From Rhodococcus sp. 4CII (lineage in GTDB: Bacteria > Actinomycetota > Actinomycetes > Mycobacteriales > Mycobacteriaceae): a stretch of 64,000 nucleotides of DNA. Positions 17,021-25,783 of the stretch are shown piece after piece. Location: NCBI RefSeq assembly GCF_014256275.1, contig NZ_JACCFE010000004.1:214088-278087 (forward strand), in the 5' to 3' direction. The first letter of the stretch is position 1. Each line of letters opens with the position of its first letter. Position numbers and translations under genes: made by a program. Below the pieces are notes generated by a model that searched no databases, was not told the DNA's origin, and saw only the letters and a list, made by a program, of their open reading frames with translations.

Positions 17021-18559
17021 ATGACTCCATCGGTCACAACTCAGCACGAAAAGATCAAGTCGTTCGACTGGGAGCCGAGCTACTTTCGTCGTGACGCGCT
17101 GTATCCGACCAAGTACAAGATCCCGCCGAAGACCAAGGACCCGTTCCGCACCCTGGTGCGTGAGTACGTGGGGATGGAGGAGGAGAAGGACGACCGGCAG
17201 TACGGTGCGCTCGAGGATGCGCTGAGCCGGATGAACAACTCCGGGCAGGCCGAGCCCCGCTTCATGGAGATCATGAAGCCGGTACTGGCACTGGTCGACT
17301 TCGGTGAGTACGCCGCGATGAAATGCACCGCCATGCTTGTCGACACGGTGGAGAACCCGGAACTGCGCCAGGGGTATCTCGCGCAGATGATCGACGAGGT
17401 GCGCCACACCAATCAGGAGGCGTACTTGATGCGGTACTTCGCCAAGCACGCCCCGGACCCGGCCGGGTTCAATTCGGGGTTCCAGATGCGCGCCTTCGAC
17501 CCGATCGGGCGACCGGGTCGGGCGGTGTTCGAAGCGTTCATGAACGACGACCCGATCACCAATTCACTGAATCTGCAGGTTGTCGCGGAGACCGCGTACA
17601 CCAACCCGCTGTTCGTGGCGGTGACGGAGGTGGCGGCCGCGAACGGGGATCAGGCAACCCCGTCGGTGTTCCTGTCGATCCAGTCCGACGAGGCGCGGCA
17701 CATGGCGAACGGCTACTCGACGCTTGCCGCGGTGCTCAGCGAGCCGGAGAACCTGCCGATGCTCCAGGAGGACTTCGACACTGCGTTCTGGCGTCAGCAC
17801 ACCTTCCTCGACAATTTCCAGGGCGCGGTCTACGACTACTTCTCGAAGGTTCGGCTCAAGTCCTACAAGGAGTACTGGGACCAATGGATCTGGGACGACT
17901 GGGCCGGTAGCTACATCGAGCGGTTGGAGCCGTTCGGCCTGAAGGTTCCGCGCTGGATCCACGATGCGAAGCGGCATGTGGAATGGGGCGGGCATTCGGC
18001 GGCTATGGTGTCGGCGGCGCTGTGGCCGGTGCACGCCTGGCGGTCGGACTACATGGTCGAGGAGGACTTCGCGTTCCTCGAAGACAAGTACCCCGGCTGG
18101 GAAGAGCATTTCGGCGACTTCTGGAAGGCCTACCGGGAGATGGGCGACCCGCGGAAGGGCCACCTCGCGCTCGAACTGTTCCCCGCGATGCCCCCGATCT
18201 GTCGGACGTGTCAGATGCCTGCCGTGATGCCGCGGCCCGATATCAACGAGATCCGGCTGTCGATCGACAAGGCCGGTCAACGGCACGCCTTCTGCTCGGA
18301 GGCCTGCCAGCACATCTTCCGGCAGGCCCCGGAGCGGCACAGCGGTATGACCTGGTGGGAGGTCAACGACGGTGTCGAGCTGGCCCGTTACATCGAGGAC
18401 GCCGGTCTGCTGCGTTCTGATGGCCGGACCCTGATGGGACAGCCGCACTTGCATACCGAGGAACGCTGGCTGTGGACCATCGAGGACATCCGGCGCACCG
18501 GCTTCGTCATCCAGGACCCGCTCAAGGCGTTGCCGGCCGACGCGTTTAAGGAGATCTGA
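17021..18559 (+). CDS. prmA: Soluble diiron (propane-type) monooxygenase hydroxylase, alpha subunit
   Basis: This is the catalytic large subunit (512 residues) of a bacterial multicomponent monooxygenase that inserts O from O2 into an alkane or related substrate. All six carboxylate/histidine diiron ligands are in place: E96 (FGEYAAM), E126 and H129 (DEVRH), E190 (VVAE), E224 and H227 (DEARH). A YHS-like cysteine motif, CRTCQMP and FCSEACQHIF, is near 390-430. The start has AGAGGAGCGG about eight bases upstream. The stop overlaps the ATG of the beta-subunit gene. Operator copy 3 precedes it. The family includes propane and tetrahydrofuran monooxygenases; the true substrate cannot be read from sequence. 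The gene order suggests a group 6 type enzyme. Confidence 0.92.
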   Translation: MTPSVTTQHEKIKSFDWEPSYFRRDALYPTKYKIPPKTKDPFRTLVREYVGMEEEKDDRQYGALEDALSRMNNSGQAEPRFMEIMKPVLALVDFGEYAAMKCTAMLVDTVENPELRQGYLAQMIDEVRHTNQEAYLMRYFAKHAPDPAGFNSGFQMRAFDPIGRPGRAVFEAFMNDDPITNSLNLQVVAETAYTNPLFVAVTEVAAANGDQATPSVFLSIQSDEARHMANGYSTLAAVLSEPENLPMLQEDFDTAFWRQHTFLDNFQGAVYDYFSKVRLKSYKEYWDQWIWDDWAGSYIERLEPFGLKVPRWIHDAKRHVEWGGHSAAMVSAALWPVHAWRSDYMVEEDFAFLEDKYPGWEEHFGDFWKAYREMGDPRKGHLALELFPAMPPICRTCQMPAVMPRPDINEIRLSIDKAGQRHAFCSEACQHIFRQAPERHSGMTWWEVNDGVELARYIEDAGLLRSDGRTLMGQPHLHTEERWLWTIEDIRRTGFVIQDPLKALPADAFKEI

Positions 18560-19650
18560 TGAGCACCGAACTGATCTCCGAGGGTGCGGTGTCCGAGACG
18601 GTGGGCGAGGGGTTCTACTCGGCACGCGAGCTGACCTACATCCGACCGCAGAAACGCCGGCTGAGCGAGTACGAGGCGGTCATCTGCAACGCCCAGCCGG
18701 ACCTCGACCAGTTCGACTCCGGCGGCTGGTATCTGCTGCGGCCCGATGGTCTCGGCTGTCAGGATGCCCGAACCACCGCACTGGTGCATCCGAACTGGTT
18801 CCAGTACCGCGACCCGTCCAATCTGTGGCAGCGGCCGTACATCAAGCTGCAAGCCCAGCAGGAACGGTCCATCCAGGGGGCGATCACCTCCGCGAAAGTG
18901 AACGGCGCATTCGGCGACATCGCGCCGGGGTGGCTCGATCTCGTCTCGCGCTACTACGAGGCGTTCGCCTCGTTCCAGTGGGGGATGTTCAAGGCGCATG
19001 CGTTCGTCACCCGGGAGGCGTTGTCGGACACCCTGTCGATGACCTACACCTTCAGCGGGATGGACCGACTTCGTCACCAGCAGGACATCGCGCTCTACAG
19101 CCTGGACCTGTACGAGCACGCCCCCGGCTACACAGAGGGCGCCGGCGCCGAGGCCTGGCTCAACGATCCGGCGTGTCAGGGCGCGCGGCGTCTGGTGGAG
19201 CGGCTGCTCTCGCTGCAGGACTGGGGCGAAATGGTACTGATGACGAACCTGGTGGTGGAGCCGCTGTTCACCGCCCTGATCGGTAGCGAGTTCTTCCGGC
19301 GGCTCGCCCCGCTGCACGGTGACGTGGTCATCCCGGTGATCGAGATGACCGCGGAGGCGGACCGGCTTCGCAACCGCACAGCAACGCAGGAGTTGATCAA
19401 GATGCTCACCGCCGATACCGACCGGACGGGGCGGCCCGTTCCGGCAGCACGCAACCGCGAACTCGTCCAGGGCTGGGTCGACTCCTGGTATCCGGATGCG
19501 TTGGCGGCCGTCGACGCGTTCCTGCCGGTCTTCGACGCCGCACCGGCCGGGTCCGGCGTCGGCGAACGTGCCCGAGCGCGTGTCGTCAGCTCGACCGCCG
19601 ACATCCTGGAGCGGGCCGGTCTGCGGGTTCCCGCGGCGGTGACGTCATGA
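18559..19650 (+). CDS. prmC: Monooxygenase hydroxylase, beta (small) subunit
   Basis: This 363-residue non-catalytic hydroxylase subunit (methane/phenol/toluene hydroxylase family) packs against the alpha subunit to form the (alpha-beta)2 core. Recognisable stretches are LTYIRPQKRRLSEYEAVICN, PNWFQYRDPSNLWQRPY and FTFSGMDRLRHQQDIALY-like helices near 160-185. The ferritin-like helices are present, but the metal ligand set is not complete, as expected for beta. Its ATG overlaps prmA's stop by one base and its own stop overlaps the next ATG, indicating tight translational coupling. The symbol follows the Rhodococcus/Gordonia naming by function; here it is second in the operon. Confidence 0.9.
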   Translation: MSTELISEGAVSETVGEGFYSARELTYIRPQKRRLSEYEAVICNAQPDLDQFDSGGWYLLRPDGLGCQDARTTALVHPNWFQYRDPSNLWQRPYIKLQAQQERSIQGAITSAKVNGAFGDIAPGWLDLVSRYYEAFASFQWGMFKAHAFVTREALSDTLSMTYTFSGMDRLRHQQDIALYSLDLYEHAPGYTEGAGAEAWLNDPACQGARRLVERLLSLQDWGEMVLMTNLVVEPLFTALIGSEFFRRLAPLHGDVVIPVIEMTAEADRLRNRTATQELIKMLTADTDRTGRPVPAARNRELVQGWVDSWYPDALAAVDAFLPVFDAAPAGSGVGERARARVVSSTADILERAGLRVPAAVTS

Positions 19651-19964
19651 GTGGCACGGGGGAGCACGGACGGAGAACGATCGGGCTCGTCCTGATGAAA
19701 AGCGAGGAAGCGCAGGCGACCGTGCACTATGTCGCCGAGGAGTGCCCGCAGATCCGGGTACAGGATCGGGGCACGTTCTTCCTGTTTGAGGCCGAGGGGT
19801 CGATCCGCATCCCGTTGGCGGAGGTCGAGGAATACCTTGGCAAACCGTTGACGATGTCGCGGTTCCTGGTCTGCATGACCAGCTACTACGGGCGGGCACA
19901 GGTCGAGGACGACGCCTTCATCATCACCTCGGACATGTCCCAACTCGAACCGGCGAAGATCTGA
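19647..19964 (+). CDS. prmD: Monooxygenase coupling/effector protein (MmoB/DmpM family)
   Basis: The 105-residue regulatory protein binds the hydroxylase and tunes substrate access and coupling of electron flow to oxygenation. Family landmarks are GLVLMKSEEAQATVHYVAEE near the start, then RVQDRGTFFLFEAEGSIRIP. It has no cofactor-binding residues. Its ATG overlaps the preceding stop (ATGA at 19647-19650), and the reductase gene begins five bases after its stop. Confidence 0.92.
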   Translation: MSGTGEHGRRTIGLVLMKSEEAQATVHYVAEECPQIRVQDRGTFFLFEAEGSIRIPLAEVEEYLGKPLTMSRFLVCMTSYYGRAQVEDDAFIITSDMSQLEPAKI

Positions 19965-19968
19965 ACCG

Positions 19969-21039
19969 ATGGCTGAGATGGCACGCGTAACACTGGAGCC
20001 GACGGGGGAGCAGTTCTCCGTCGGCGAGGACGAGGACATCCTCACCGCCGCCCTGCACAACGGCATCAACCTGCAATACGGCTGCCGGCACGGGAACTGC
20101 TCGTCGTGTAAGCACTGGCTGCTCGACGGCGATGTCGACGACTCGGCGGGGTCGGTCTATGCGATCCCGCGAAACGAACGCGAGGACGGGGCGATCCTGC
20201 TCTGCTGCGCCTTCGCCAAGAGCGATCTGGTGATCGAGATCCACCAGCACGAGGGAGTCGAGGCGCTTCCGCCGATGACACCTCCCAGCACGCGGCGGGC
20301 CACGGTCCTCGGGCAGCGCTCCATGACACCGAATCTGGTCGAACTGCGGGTCGAGCTGGATGAGCCGCTGAGCTTTCGGGCCGGTCAGTACGCGGAGTTC
20401 ACCCTCGACACCGGGGACCGCCGCTCTTACTCGCTGGTGAACCCGCCGAGTTCGGGACGCGAGCTGACCTTCTGTGTCAAACGTGTGCAGAACGGGGTGT
20501 TCAGCGGCGTGCTCGACCGGATCGGTCCGGGATCGCACCTGCATCTGGAGGCCCCGTTCGGGACGATGTTTCTGCGGGAGACGGGTCGTCCGGTGATCGC
20601 GGTCGGGATCGGCTCCGGGATCGCGCCGCTCCTGTCGATTCTGACCGACGCCGCCGACCAGCAGGTCGACGTCCCGATCCGGTTCTACTACGGGGCCCGC
20701 ACCACCGGTGACCTGGTGTATCTCGACGAGCTCGCCGAGCTGACGCGAAGGTTACGCGATTTCCAGTTCATCCCGTGTCTGTCGCAAGGCTCCCCGGACA
20801 CACTGCCGCGCAACGGGCGCGCGGGCCGGGTCACCCGAGCCGTCGCCGAAGACATCCCGGACGCATCACTGTATGACGCGTACCTGTGCGGCGCGCCGGA
20901 GATGTGCGATGCCGTCGGGCGCCTCCTCGAAGCCAAGGGCCTGCCGGAGGCACGCATTCACGCCGACAAATTTTATTCCGCCACCGAATCGGACCCGGTA
21001 CAGGTATCTGAACACCGACCAAACTGGGCAAGGCGATGA
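19969..21039 (+). CDS. prmB: Monooxygenase reductase (2Fe-2S, FAD, NADH)
   Basis: This 356-residue protein passes electrons from NAD(P)H to the diiron site. The N-terminal plant-type ferredoxin domain has C39, C44, C47 (CRHGNCSSC) and C79 or C80 (LLCC). The FAD domain carries RSYSLVNPPS, and the NAD domain carries GIGSGIAPLLSIL and YLCGAPEMCDAV. Length is normal. It is the last subunit gene here, whereas in the classical prmABCD order the reductase is second. A strong hairpin follows at 21069-21098. Confidence 0.92.
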   Translation: MAEMARVTLEPTGEQFSVGEDEDILTAALHNGINLQYGCRHGNCSSCKHWLLDGDVDDSAGSVYAIPRNEREDGAILLCCAFAKSDLVIEIHQHEGVEALPPMTPPSTRRATVLGQRSMTPNLVELRVELDEPLSFRAGQYAEFTLDTGDRRSYSLVNPPSSGRELTFCVKRVQNGVFSGVLDRIGPGSHLHLEAPFGTMFLRETGRPVIAVGIGSGIAPLLSILTDAADQQVDVPIRFYYGARTTGDLVYLDELAELTRRLRDFQFIPCLSQGSPDTLPRNGRAGRVTRAVAEDIPDASLYDAYLCGAPEMCDAVGRLLEAKGLPEARIHADKFYSATESDPVQVSEHRPNWARR

Positions 21040-21068
21040 TTCATGAACGCCCTTCACGAAAGGTGTGA

Positions 21069-21098
21069 TCCGCGAGGCAGAAGGGTTCTCCTCGCGGA
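21069..21098 (+). terminator. Hairpin after the monooxygenase genes
   Basis: TCCGCGAGG (21069-21077) pairs perfectly with CCTCGCGGA (21090-21098) across a 12-base loop, starting 29 bases after the reductase stop. There is no T-run. It may be a partial terminator or a 3' stabilising structure between the monooxygenase and dehydrogenase genes; a second palindrome, GGCGGGTACCCGCC, follows near 21112. Confidence 0.5.
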
Positions 21099-21271
21099 CC
21101 CCCGACCGGGAGGCGGGTACCCGCCGACGATCATCCCCGCGATACACGAACCTGGCCCGCGAGAAGCACTCGGCGGCCAGCTCAACAGCAGGGAATGCGG
21201 CTAGGCGTTCGCGCCCAACCCGACACGCCAAGAATAGGTTTCATACACAAAATTTTCTCCAGGAGTTTGTC

Positions 21272-22771
21272 ATGACAGCTGTAGCAGAACACCCGATCAT
21301 GCCTGCGGTTCGTGGGTTCCTGAACGGCAACAAGAAGCTCTTGATCGGTGGCGAGTGGGTCGACGCCGCCTCGGGCAAAACCTTCGCCACCACCGACCCG
21401 GCCACCGGGGCGACCTTGACCGAGGTGGCCCACGGCCAAGCCGAGGACATCGATCGGGCGGTCCGCGCCGCCCGAAAGGCGTTCGACACTGGACCGTGGC
21501 CGGAAATGAAACCCAACCAACGCGAACGCCTGTTGTGGCGCGTCGGGGACATCCTCAGCGAACGCGCGGCCGAGTTCGGCCAGCTCGAAGCACTCGACAA
21601 CGGCAAGTCGGTGGGGATCGCCACCGCTGTCGACGTCGCCTGGTCGGCGGATGTTTTCCGCTATTACGCCGGCTGGGCCACCAAGATCGAAGGCTCCACC
21701 ATCAATGTCTCCATGCCGTTCGCCCCCGGTGGCGAGTTCCACGCCTACACATTGCGCGAGCCGGTCGGGGTGTGCGGACTGATCGTGCCGTGGAACTTCC
21801 CGCTGCTGATGGCCGCCTGGAAACTGGCGCCGGCCCTGGCCGCCGGGAACACCGTCATCCTCAAACCCGCCGAGCAGACCCCGCTCACCGCGCTGCTGCT
21901 CGGAGAAGTGTTCCAAGAAGCCGGGTTCCCGCCGGGTGTGGTCAACATCGTCTCCGGATTCGGTGACGCCGGCGCAGCGTTGTCCGGACACGGGGATGTG
22001 GACAAGATCGCGTTCACCGGTTCGACGGAGGTCGGCAAGAAGATCGTCGACGCGGCCAAAGGCAACCTGAAGAAGGTGTCGCTCGAACTCGGCGGCAAGA
22101 GCGCAAATGTGGTGTTCGCCGACGCCGACTTCGACCTCGCCGTAGAAGGTTCGCTCAACGCGTGGTTGTTCAACCACGGGCAGTGCTGCGTCGCGGGCAC
22201 ACGGCTTTACGTGCAGGACAACATCTTCGAAGACTTCACCCAAGCGATGGCCGACGCCGCGAGCAAGGTCAAAATCGGTCCCGGAATGGATCCGGCCACC
22301 CAGCTAGGACCCCTGATTTCGCAGGAGCAGTTCGACAAGGTCACCGGCTACCTGAGAGACGGGCTGGCCGACGGCGCCAGGGCTCTGACCGGCGGAAAAC
22401 GGTGGGGCGAGACCGGGTACTTCGTCGAGCCGACTGTGTTCGTCGACGTCAAACCGGAGTTCAGCGTGGTCCGCGAAGAAATCTTCGGTCCCGTGGTGGC
22501 CGCGTTGCCGTTCGATGCGGACAACGGTGTCGTCGCCGCGGCGAACGACTCGATTTACGGGCTCGCCGCCGGCATCTGGACCAAGGACATCTCCAAGGCG
22601 CACCGGACTGCGAAGAAGCTCAAGGCCGGGTCGGTGTGGATCAACCAGTACAACGGTTTCGACACCGCGATGCCGTTCGGCGGCTACAAGCAGTCCGGTT
22701 GGGGACGGGAACTCGGCGGCTCCGCCATCGACCTGTACACGCAGATCAAGTCCGTCAACATCGCCCTCTGA
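21272..22771 (+). CDS. Aldehyde dehydrogenase (NAD-dependent)
   Basis: The 499-residue enzyme of the ALDH superfamily oxidises an aldehyde to the acid. The nucleotide-binding and catalytic motifs are clear: GLIVPWNFPLLMAAWKLAPA near 160, FTGSTEVGKKI near 240, the general-base glutamate in VSLELGGKSANVVF, and the nucleophilic cysteine in NHGQCCVAGTRLY. The start at 21272 follows CTCCAGGAG at 21257-21265; a longer frame upstream is intergenic. Its place right after the monooxygenase suggests it handles the aldehyde two steps downstream, such as propanal. Confidence 0.93.
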   Translation: MTAVAEHPIMPAVRGFLNGNKKLLIGGEWVDAASGKTFATTDPATGATLTEVAHGQAEDIDRAVRAARKAFDTGPWPEMKPNQRERLLWRVGDILSERAAEFGQLEALDNGKSVGIATAVDVAWSADVFRYYAGWATKIEGSTINVSMPFAPGGEFHAYTLREPVGVCGLIVPWNFPLLMAAWKLAPALAAGNTVILKPAEQTPLTALLLGEVFQEAGFPPGVVNIVSGFGDAGAALSGHGDVDKIAFTGSTEVGKKIVDAAKGNLKKVSLELGGKSANVVFADADFDLAVEGSLNAWLFNHGQCCVAGTRLYVQDNIFEDFTQAMADAASKVKIGPGMDPATQLGPLISQEQFDKVTGYLRDGLADGARALTGGKRWGETGYFVEPTVFVDVKPEFSVVREEIFGPVVAALPFDADNGVVAAANDSIYGLAAGIWTKDISKAHRTAKKLKAGSVWINQYNGFDTAMPFGGYKQSGWGRELGGSAIDLYTQIKSVNIAL

Positions 22772-22797
22772 CAATCTCTTACCGACAAGGAGTTTCA

Positions 22798-23907
22798 ATG
22801 AAGACCAAGGCTGCGGTACTACTCGAGCCGGGAAAGCCATTCGAGATCATGGAACTCGACCTCGACGGTCCCGGCGTCGGCGAAGTGTTGATCAAATACA
22901 CCGCCGCCGGGTTGTGCCACTCGGACCTGCATCTGACCGACGGTGACCTGCCGCCGCGCTATCCGATCGTCGGTGGACACGAGGGATCGGGCATCATCGA
23001 AGAAGTCGGTCCCGGTGTCACCAAGGTCAAACCAGGTGATCACGTGGTGTGCAGCTTCATCCCGAACTGCGGAACCTGCCGGTACTGCGCCACCGGTCGC
23101 TCCAATCTCTGTGACATGGGCGCCAGCATCCTGGAAGGGTGTATGAGCGACGGCAGTTTCCGGTTCCACGGCAACGGTCTGGATTTCGGGGCGATGTGCA
23201 TGCTCGGCACCTTCTCCGAACGCGCCACCATCTCCCAGCACTCGGTGGTCAAGATCGACGATTGGTTGCCGCTCGAGACTGCGGTGCTCGTCGGCTGCGG
23301 CGTTCCGACCGGCTGGGGCACCTCGGTTTATGCGGGCGGTGTGCGGCCCGGCGACACGACCGTCATCTACGGCATCGGTGGGCTCGGCATCAACGCCGTC
23401 CAGGGTGCGGTGAGCGCGGGCGCGAAGTATGTCGTCGTGGTCGACCCGGTGGCATTCAAACGTGACACGGCGATGAAGTTCGGTGCCACCCACGCCTTCG
23501 CCGACGCGGCCAGCGCTGCGGAAAAGGTCAAGGAGATCACCTGGGGGCAGGGCGCCGATCAGGCGCTGATCTTGGTCGGCACGGTCGACGAGGACGTGGT
23601 CTCGGCGGCGACCGCGGTGATCGGTAAGGGTGGCACCGTGGTGATCACCGGGCTGGCGGATCCGGCGAAGCTCACCGTGCATGTCTCGGGCCTCGATCTG
23701 ACCCTCAACGAGAAGACGATCAAGGGCACCCTGTTCGGCTCGTCGAACCCGCAGTACGACATCGTGCGGCTGCTGCGACTCTACGATGCCGGCAAGCTCA
23801 ACCTCGACGACCTGATCACCACCAGATACACCCTCGACCAGGTCAACGAGGGTTATCAGGACCTGCGGGACGGTAAGAACATCCGCGGCGTGATTATCCA
23901 CGCGTGA
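22798..23907 (+). CDS. Zinc-dependent alcohol dehydrogenase (NDMA-dependent type)
   Basis: The 369-residue medium-chain dehydrogenase oxidises the alcohol made by the monooxygenase. The catalytic-zinc motif is GLCHSDLH with GGHEGSG; the structural-zinc cysteines are in CGTCRYCATGRSNLC. The cofactor loop is GIGGLGINAVQGA. Similarity in layout to the dehydrogenase found beside other rhodococcal prm operons supports a role in the same pathway. ACAAGGAG at 22785-22792 fixes the ATG at 22798, 26 bases after the aldehyde dehydrogenase stop, so both are in one transcript. A long stem-loop follows before groEL. Confidence 0.92.
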   Translation: MKTKAAVLLEPGKPFEIMELDLDGPGVGEVLIKYTAAGLCHSDLHLTDGDLPPRYPIVGGHEGSGIIEEVGPGVTKVKPGDHVVCSFIPNCGTCRYCATGRSNLCDMGASILEGCMSDGSFRFHGNGLDFGAMCMLGTFSERATISQHSVVKIDDWLPLETAVLVGCGVPTGWGTSVYAGGVRPGDTTVIYGIGGLGINAVQGAVSAGAKYVVVVDPVAFKRDTAMKFGATHAFADAASAAEKVKEITWGQGADQALILVGTVDEDVVSAATAVIGKGGTVVITGLADPAKLTVHVSGLDLTLNEKTIKGTLFGSSNPQYDIVRLLRLYDAGKLNLDDLITTRYTLDQVNEGYQDLRDGKNIRGVIIHA

Positions 23908-23919
23908 GGTGATCGGGAC

Positions 23920-23965
23920 CCGTGGCTGCGCCAACGCGACTCCTCCGCACGCGGCGCAGCCACGG
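23920..23965 (+). terminator. 13-bp stem-loop between alcohol dehydrogenase and groEL
   Basis: CCGTGGCTGCGCC (23920-23932) and GGCGCAGCCACGG (23953-23965) are perfect complements with a 20-base loop, starting 13 bases after the dehydrogenase stop. This is the most stable hairpin I saw near the operon. It probably reduces read-through into groEL, or protects the upstream mRNA. Confidence 0.6.
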
Positions 23966-24181
23966 CTGCTTGGTAGTGATTTCAGTCGGTCGGCGCGGTG
24001 ATACTGCGCCCGGAGGCCTTGGCGCTCGGGCGTGGTGCGGCGGCGTGGCCGGTAAACAGGTTTGGGGCGCGAGGCCCGAACGCCGTTGGAAGCAGTTGGA
24101 CGAGTATCGCGACCGGGTGTCCTCGGTCGCGGCCCCGTGGTGAAGAACTCACCCGAGAGACAGAAAGAGCGTGCAGCCGAC

Positions 24182-25783
24182 GTGGCCAAGATGATCGCCT
24201 TCGACGAAGACGCCCGCCGTGCCCTGCAGCGGGGAGTGGATAAGCTCGCCGATGCCGTCAAGGTCACCCTGGGCCCCAAGGGTCGCAATGTGGTGCTGGG
24301 CCGCGACGTCGCCAAACCCCTCGTGACCAACGATGGGGTCACCGTCGCGCGCAGTGTCGAACTCGACGACCCCTACGAAAAGATGGGCGCCGAACTCGTC
24401 AAAGAGGTCGCCAAGCAGACCGACGACGTGGCCGGTGACGGAACGACCACCGCGACCGTGCTCGCTCAAGCGATGGTGCACGAGGGTCTGCGTAACATCG
24501 CCGCCGGCGCGAACCCTATGGCGATGCGGCGGGGGATCGACGCAGGTTTGGTCGGGGTAATCCGGGCGATCAACGACGCGGCCAGACCGATCGAAACCAC
24601 CGAACAGATCGCCGCGACCGCGACGATCTCCTCCGGTGACCCCGCTATCGGCACCATTGTCGCCGACGCGCTGGACAAGGTCGGCGTGCACGGCATCGTC
24701 ACCGTCGAGGCGTCGGACACCTTCGGCCTCACCCTCGAGCTGGTGGAGGGTTTGCGATTCGACAAGGGCTACCTCAGTCCGTACTTCGTGACCGATTTCG
24801 AACGGCTCGAGGTCGTCCTGGACAACCCCTACATCCTGTTCGTCTCGTCGGTGATCAGCTCGATCAAGCAACTGACTCCCATTGTGGAGAAGGTGATGAA
24901 GACCGGTCGCCCGCTGGTCGTCGTGGCCGAAGACGTCACCGACTCTGCTCTCGCGTCCCTGGTCGTCAACAACGTGAAAGCCACGTTCACCTCAGCGGCC
25001 GTGAAGTCGCCCGGTTTTGGGGACCGACGCGAGTTGATGCTGCGCGACATGGCCGTCGTCACCGGCGGCCAGGTGATATCCGACGCTATCGGGGTCACCC
25101 TCGAGGCGGCGAGCCTCGATTTGCTCGGAAGTGCCCGCCGGGTGCTGATCACCAAACATGACACCTCGATCGTCGGCGGCGCCGGCGACGCCACCGCGAT
25201 CGCCGGACGAGTCAGGGAGATCACCACTGCAATCGAGGCATCGACCGCGGATTACGACACCGACAAACTCCGCGAGCGTTTGGCCAAGCTCAGCGGGGCG
25301 GCAGCGGTAATCCGGATCGGCGCCGCGACCGAGATCGAACTCAAGGAACGCAAACATCGGCTCGAGGACGCCGTACGCAATGCGCGGGCGGCAGCGGAAG
25401 AAGGCATCGTCGCCGGCGGTGGCGTCGCCTTGCTGCAGGCAGCCGTCACGGCGTTCGACGCATTGCACCTCACCGGTGACGATGCGACCGGCGCCAACGT
25501 CCTGCGGGTGGCTCTCGACGCACCGTTGCGGCAGATCGCCGTCAACGCCGGCCTGGAAGGCGGGGTCGTGGTCGACAAGGTCCGACACCTACCGCTCGGG
25601 CACGGTTTGAACGCCGCAACCGGACAGTACGGCGACATGATCGCCGCCGGAATCATGGACCCGGTCAAGGTAACCCGATTAGCGCTGGAAAATGCGGCGT
25701 CGATTGCGGCGATGTTCCTGACCGCCGAAGTGCTCATCGCCGACAAACCCCACATCCCGCTCTCGGAAATGCCTCCCCTCTGA
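24182..25783 (+). CDS. groEL: GroEL/Cpn60 chaperonin dedicated to the monooxygenase cluster
   Basis: The ~533-residue group I chaperonin begins at a GTG giving MAKMIAFDEDARRALQRGVD, the usual GroEL start; an ATG nine bases later is an alternative. The ATP-binding motifs are intact: VTLGPKGRNVVLG near 28-40, DVAGDGTTTATVLA near 86-99 and GGGVALLQA near 412. It ends IPLSEMPPL and lacks the Gly/Met-rich tail of housekeeping GroELs. No groES is nearby. GroEL-like genes in propane monooxygenase loci (mimG and relatives) are needed to fold the hydroxylase; by context this one has that role. Confidence 0.92.
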   Translation: MAKMIAFDEDARRALQRGVDKLADAVKVTLGPKGRNVVLGRDVAKPLVTNDGVTVARSVELDDPYEKMGAELVKEVAKQTDDVAGDGTTTATVLAQAMVHEGLRNIAAGANPMAMRRGIDAGLVGVIRAINDAARPIETTEQIAATATISSGDPAIGTIVADALDKVGVHGIVTVEASDTFGLTLELVEGLRFDKGYLSPYFVTDFERLEVVLDNPYILFVSSVISSIKQLTPIVEKVMKTGRPLVVVAEDVTDSALASLVVNNVKATFTSAAVKSPGFGDRRELMLRDMAVVTGGQVISDAIGVTLEAASLDLLGSARRVLITKHDTSIVGGAGDATAIAGRVREITTAIEASTADYDTDKLRERLAKLSGAAAVIRIGAATEIELKERKHRLEDAVRNARAAAEEGIVAGGGVALLQAAVTAFDALHLTGDDATGANVLRVALDAPLRQIAVNAGLEGGVVVDKVRHLPLGHGLNAATGQYGDMIAAGIMDPVKVTRLALENAASIAAMFLTAEVLIADKPHIPLSEMPPL

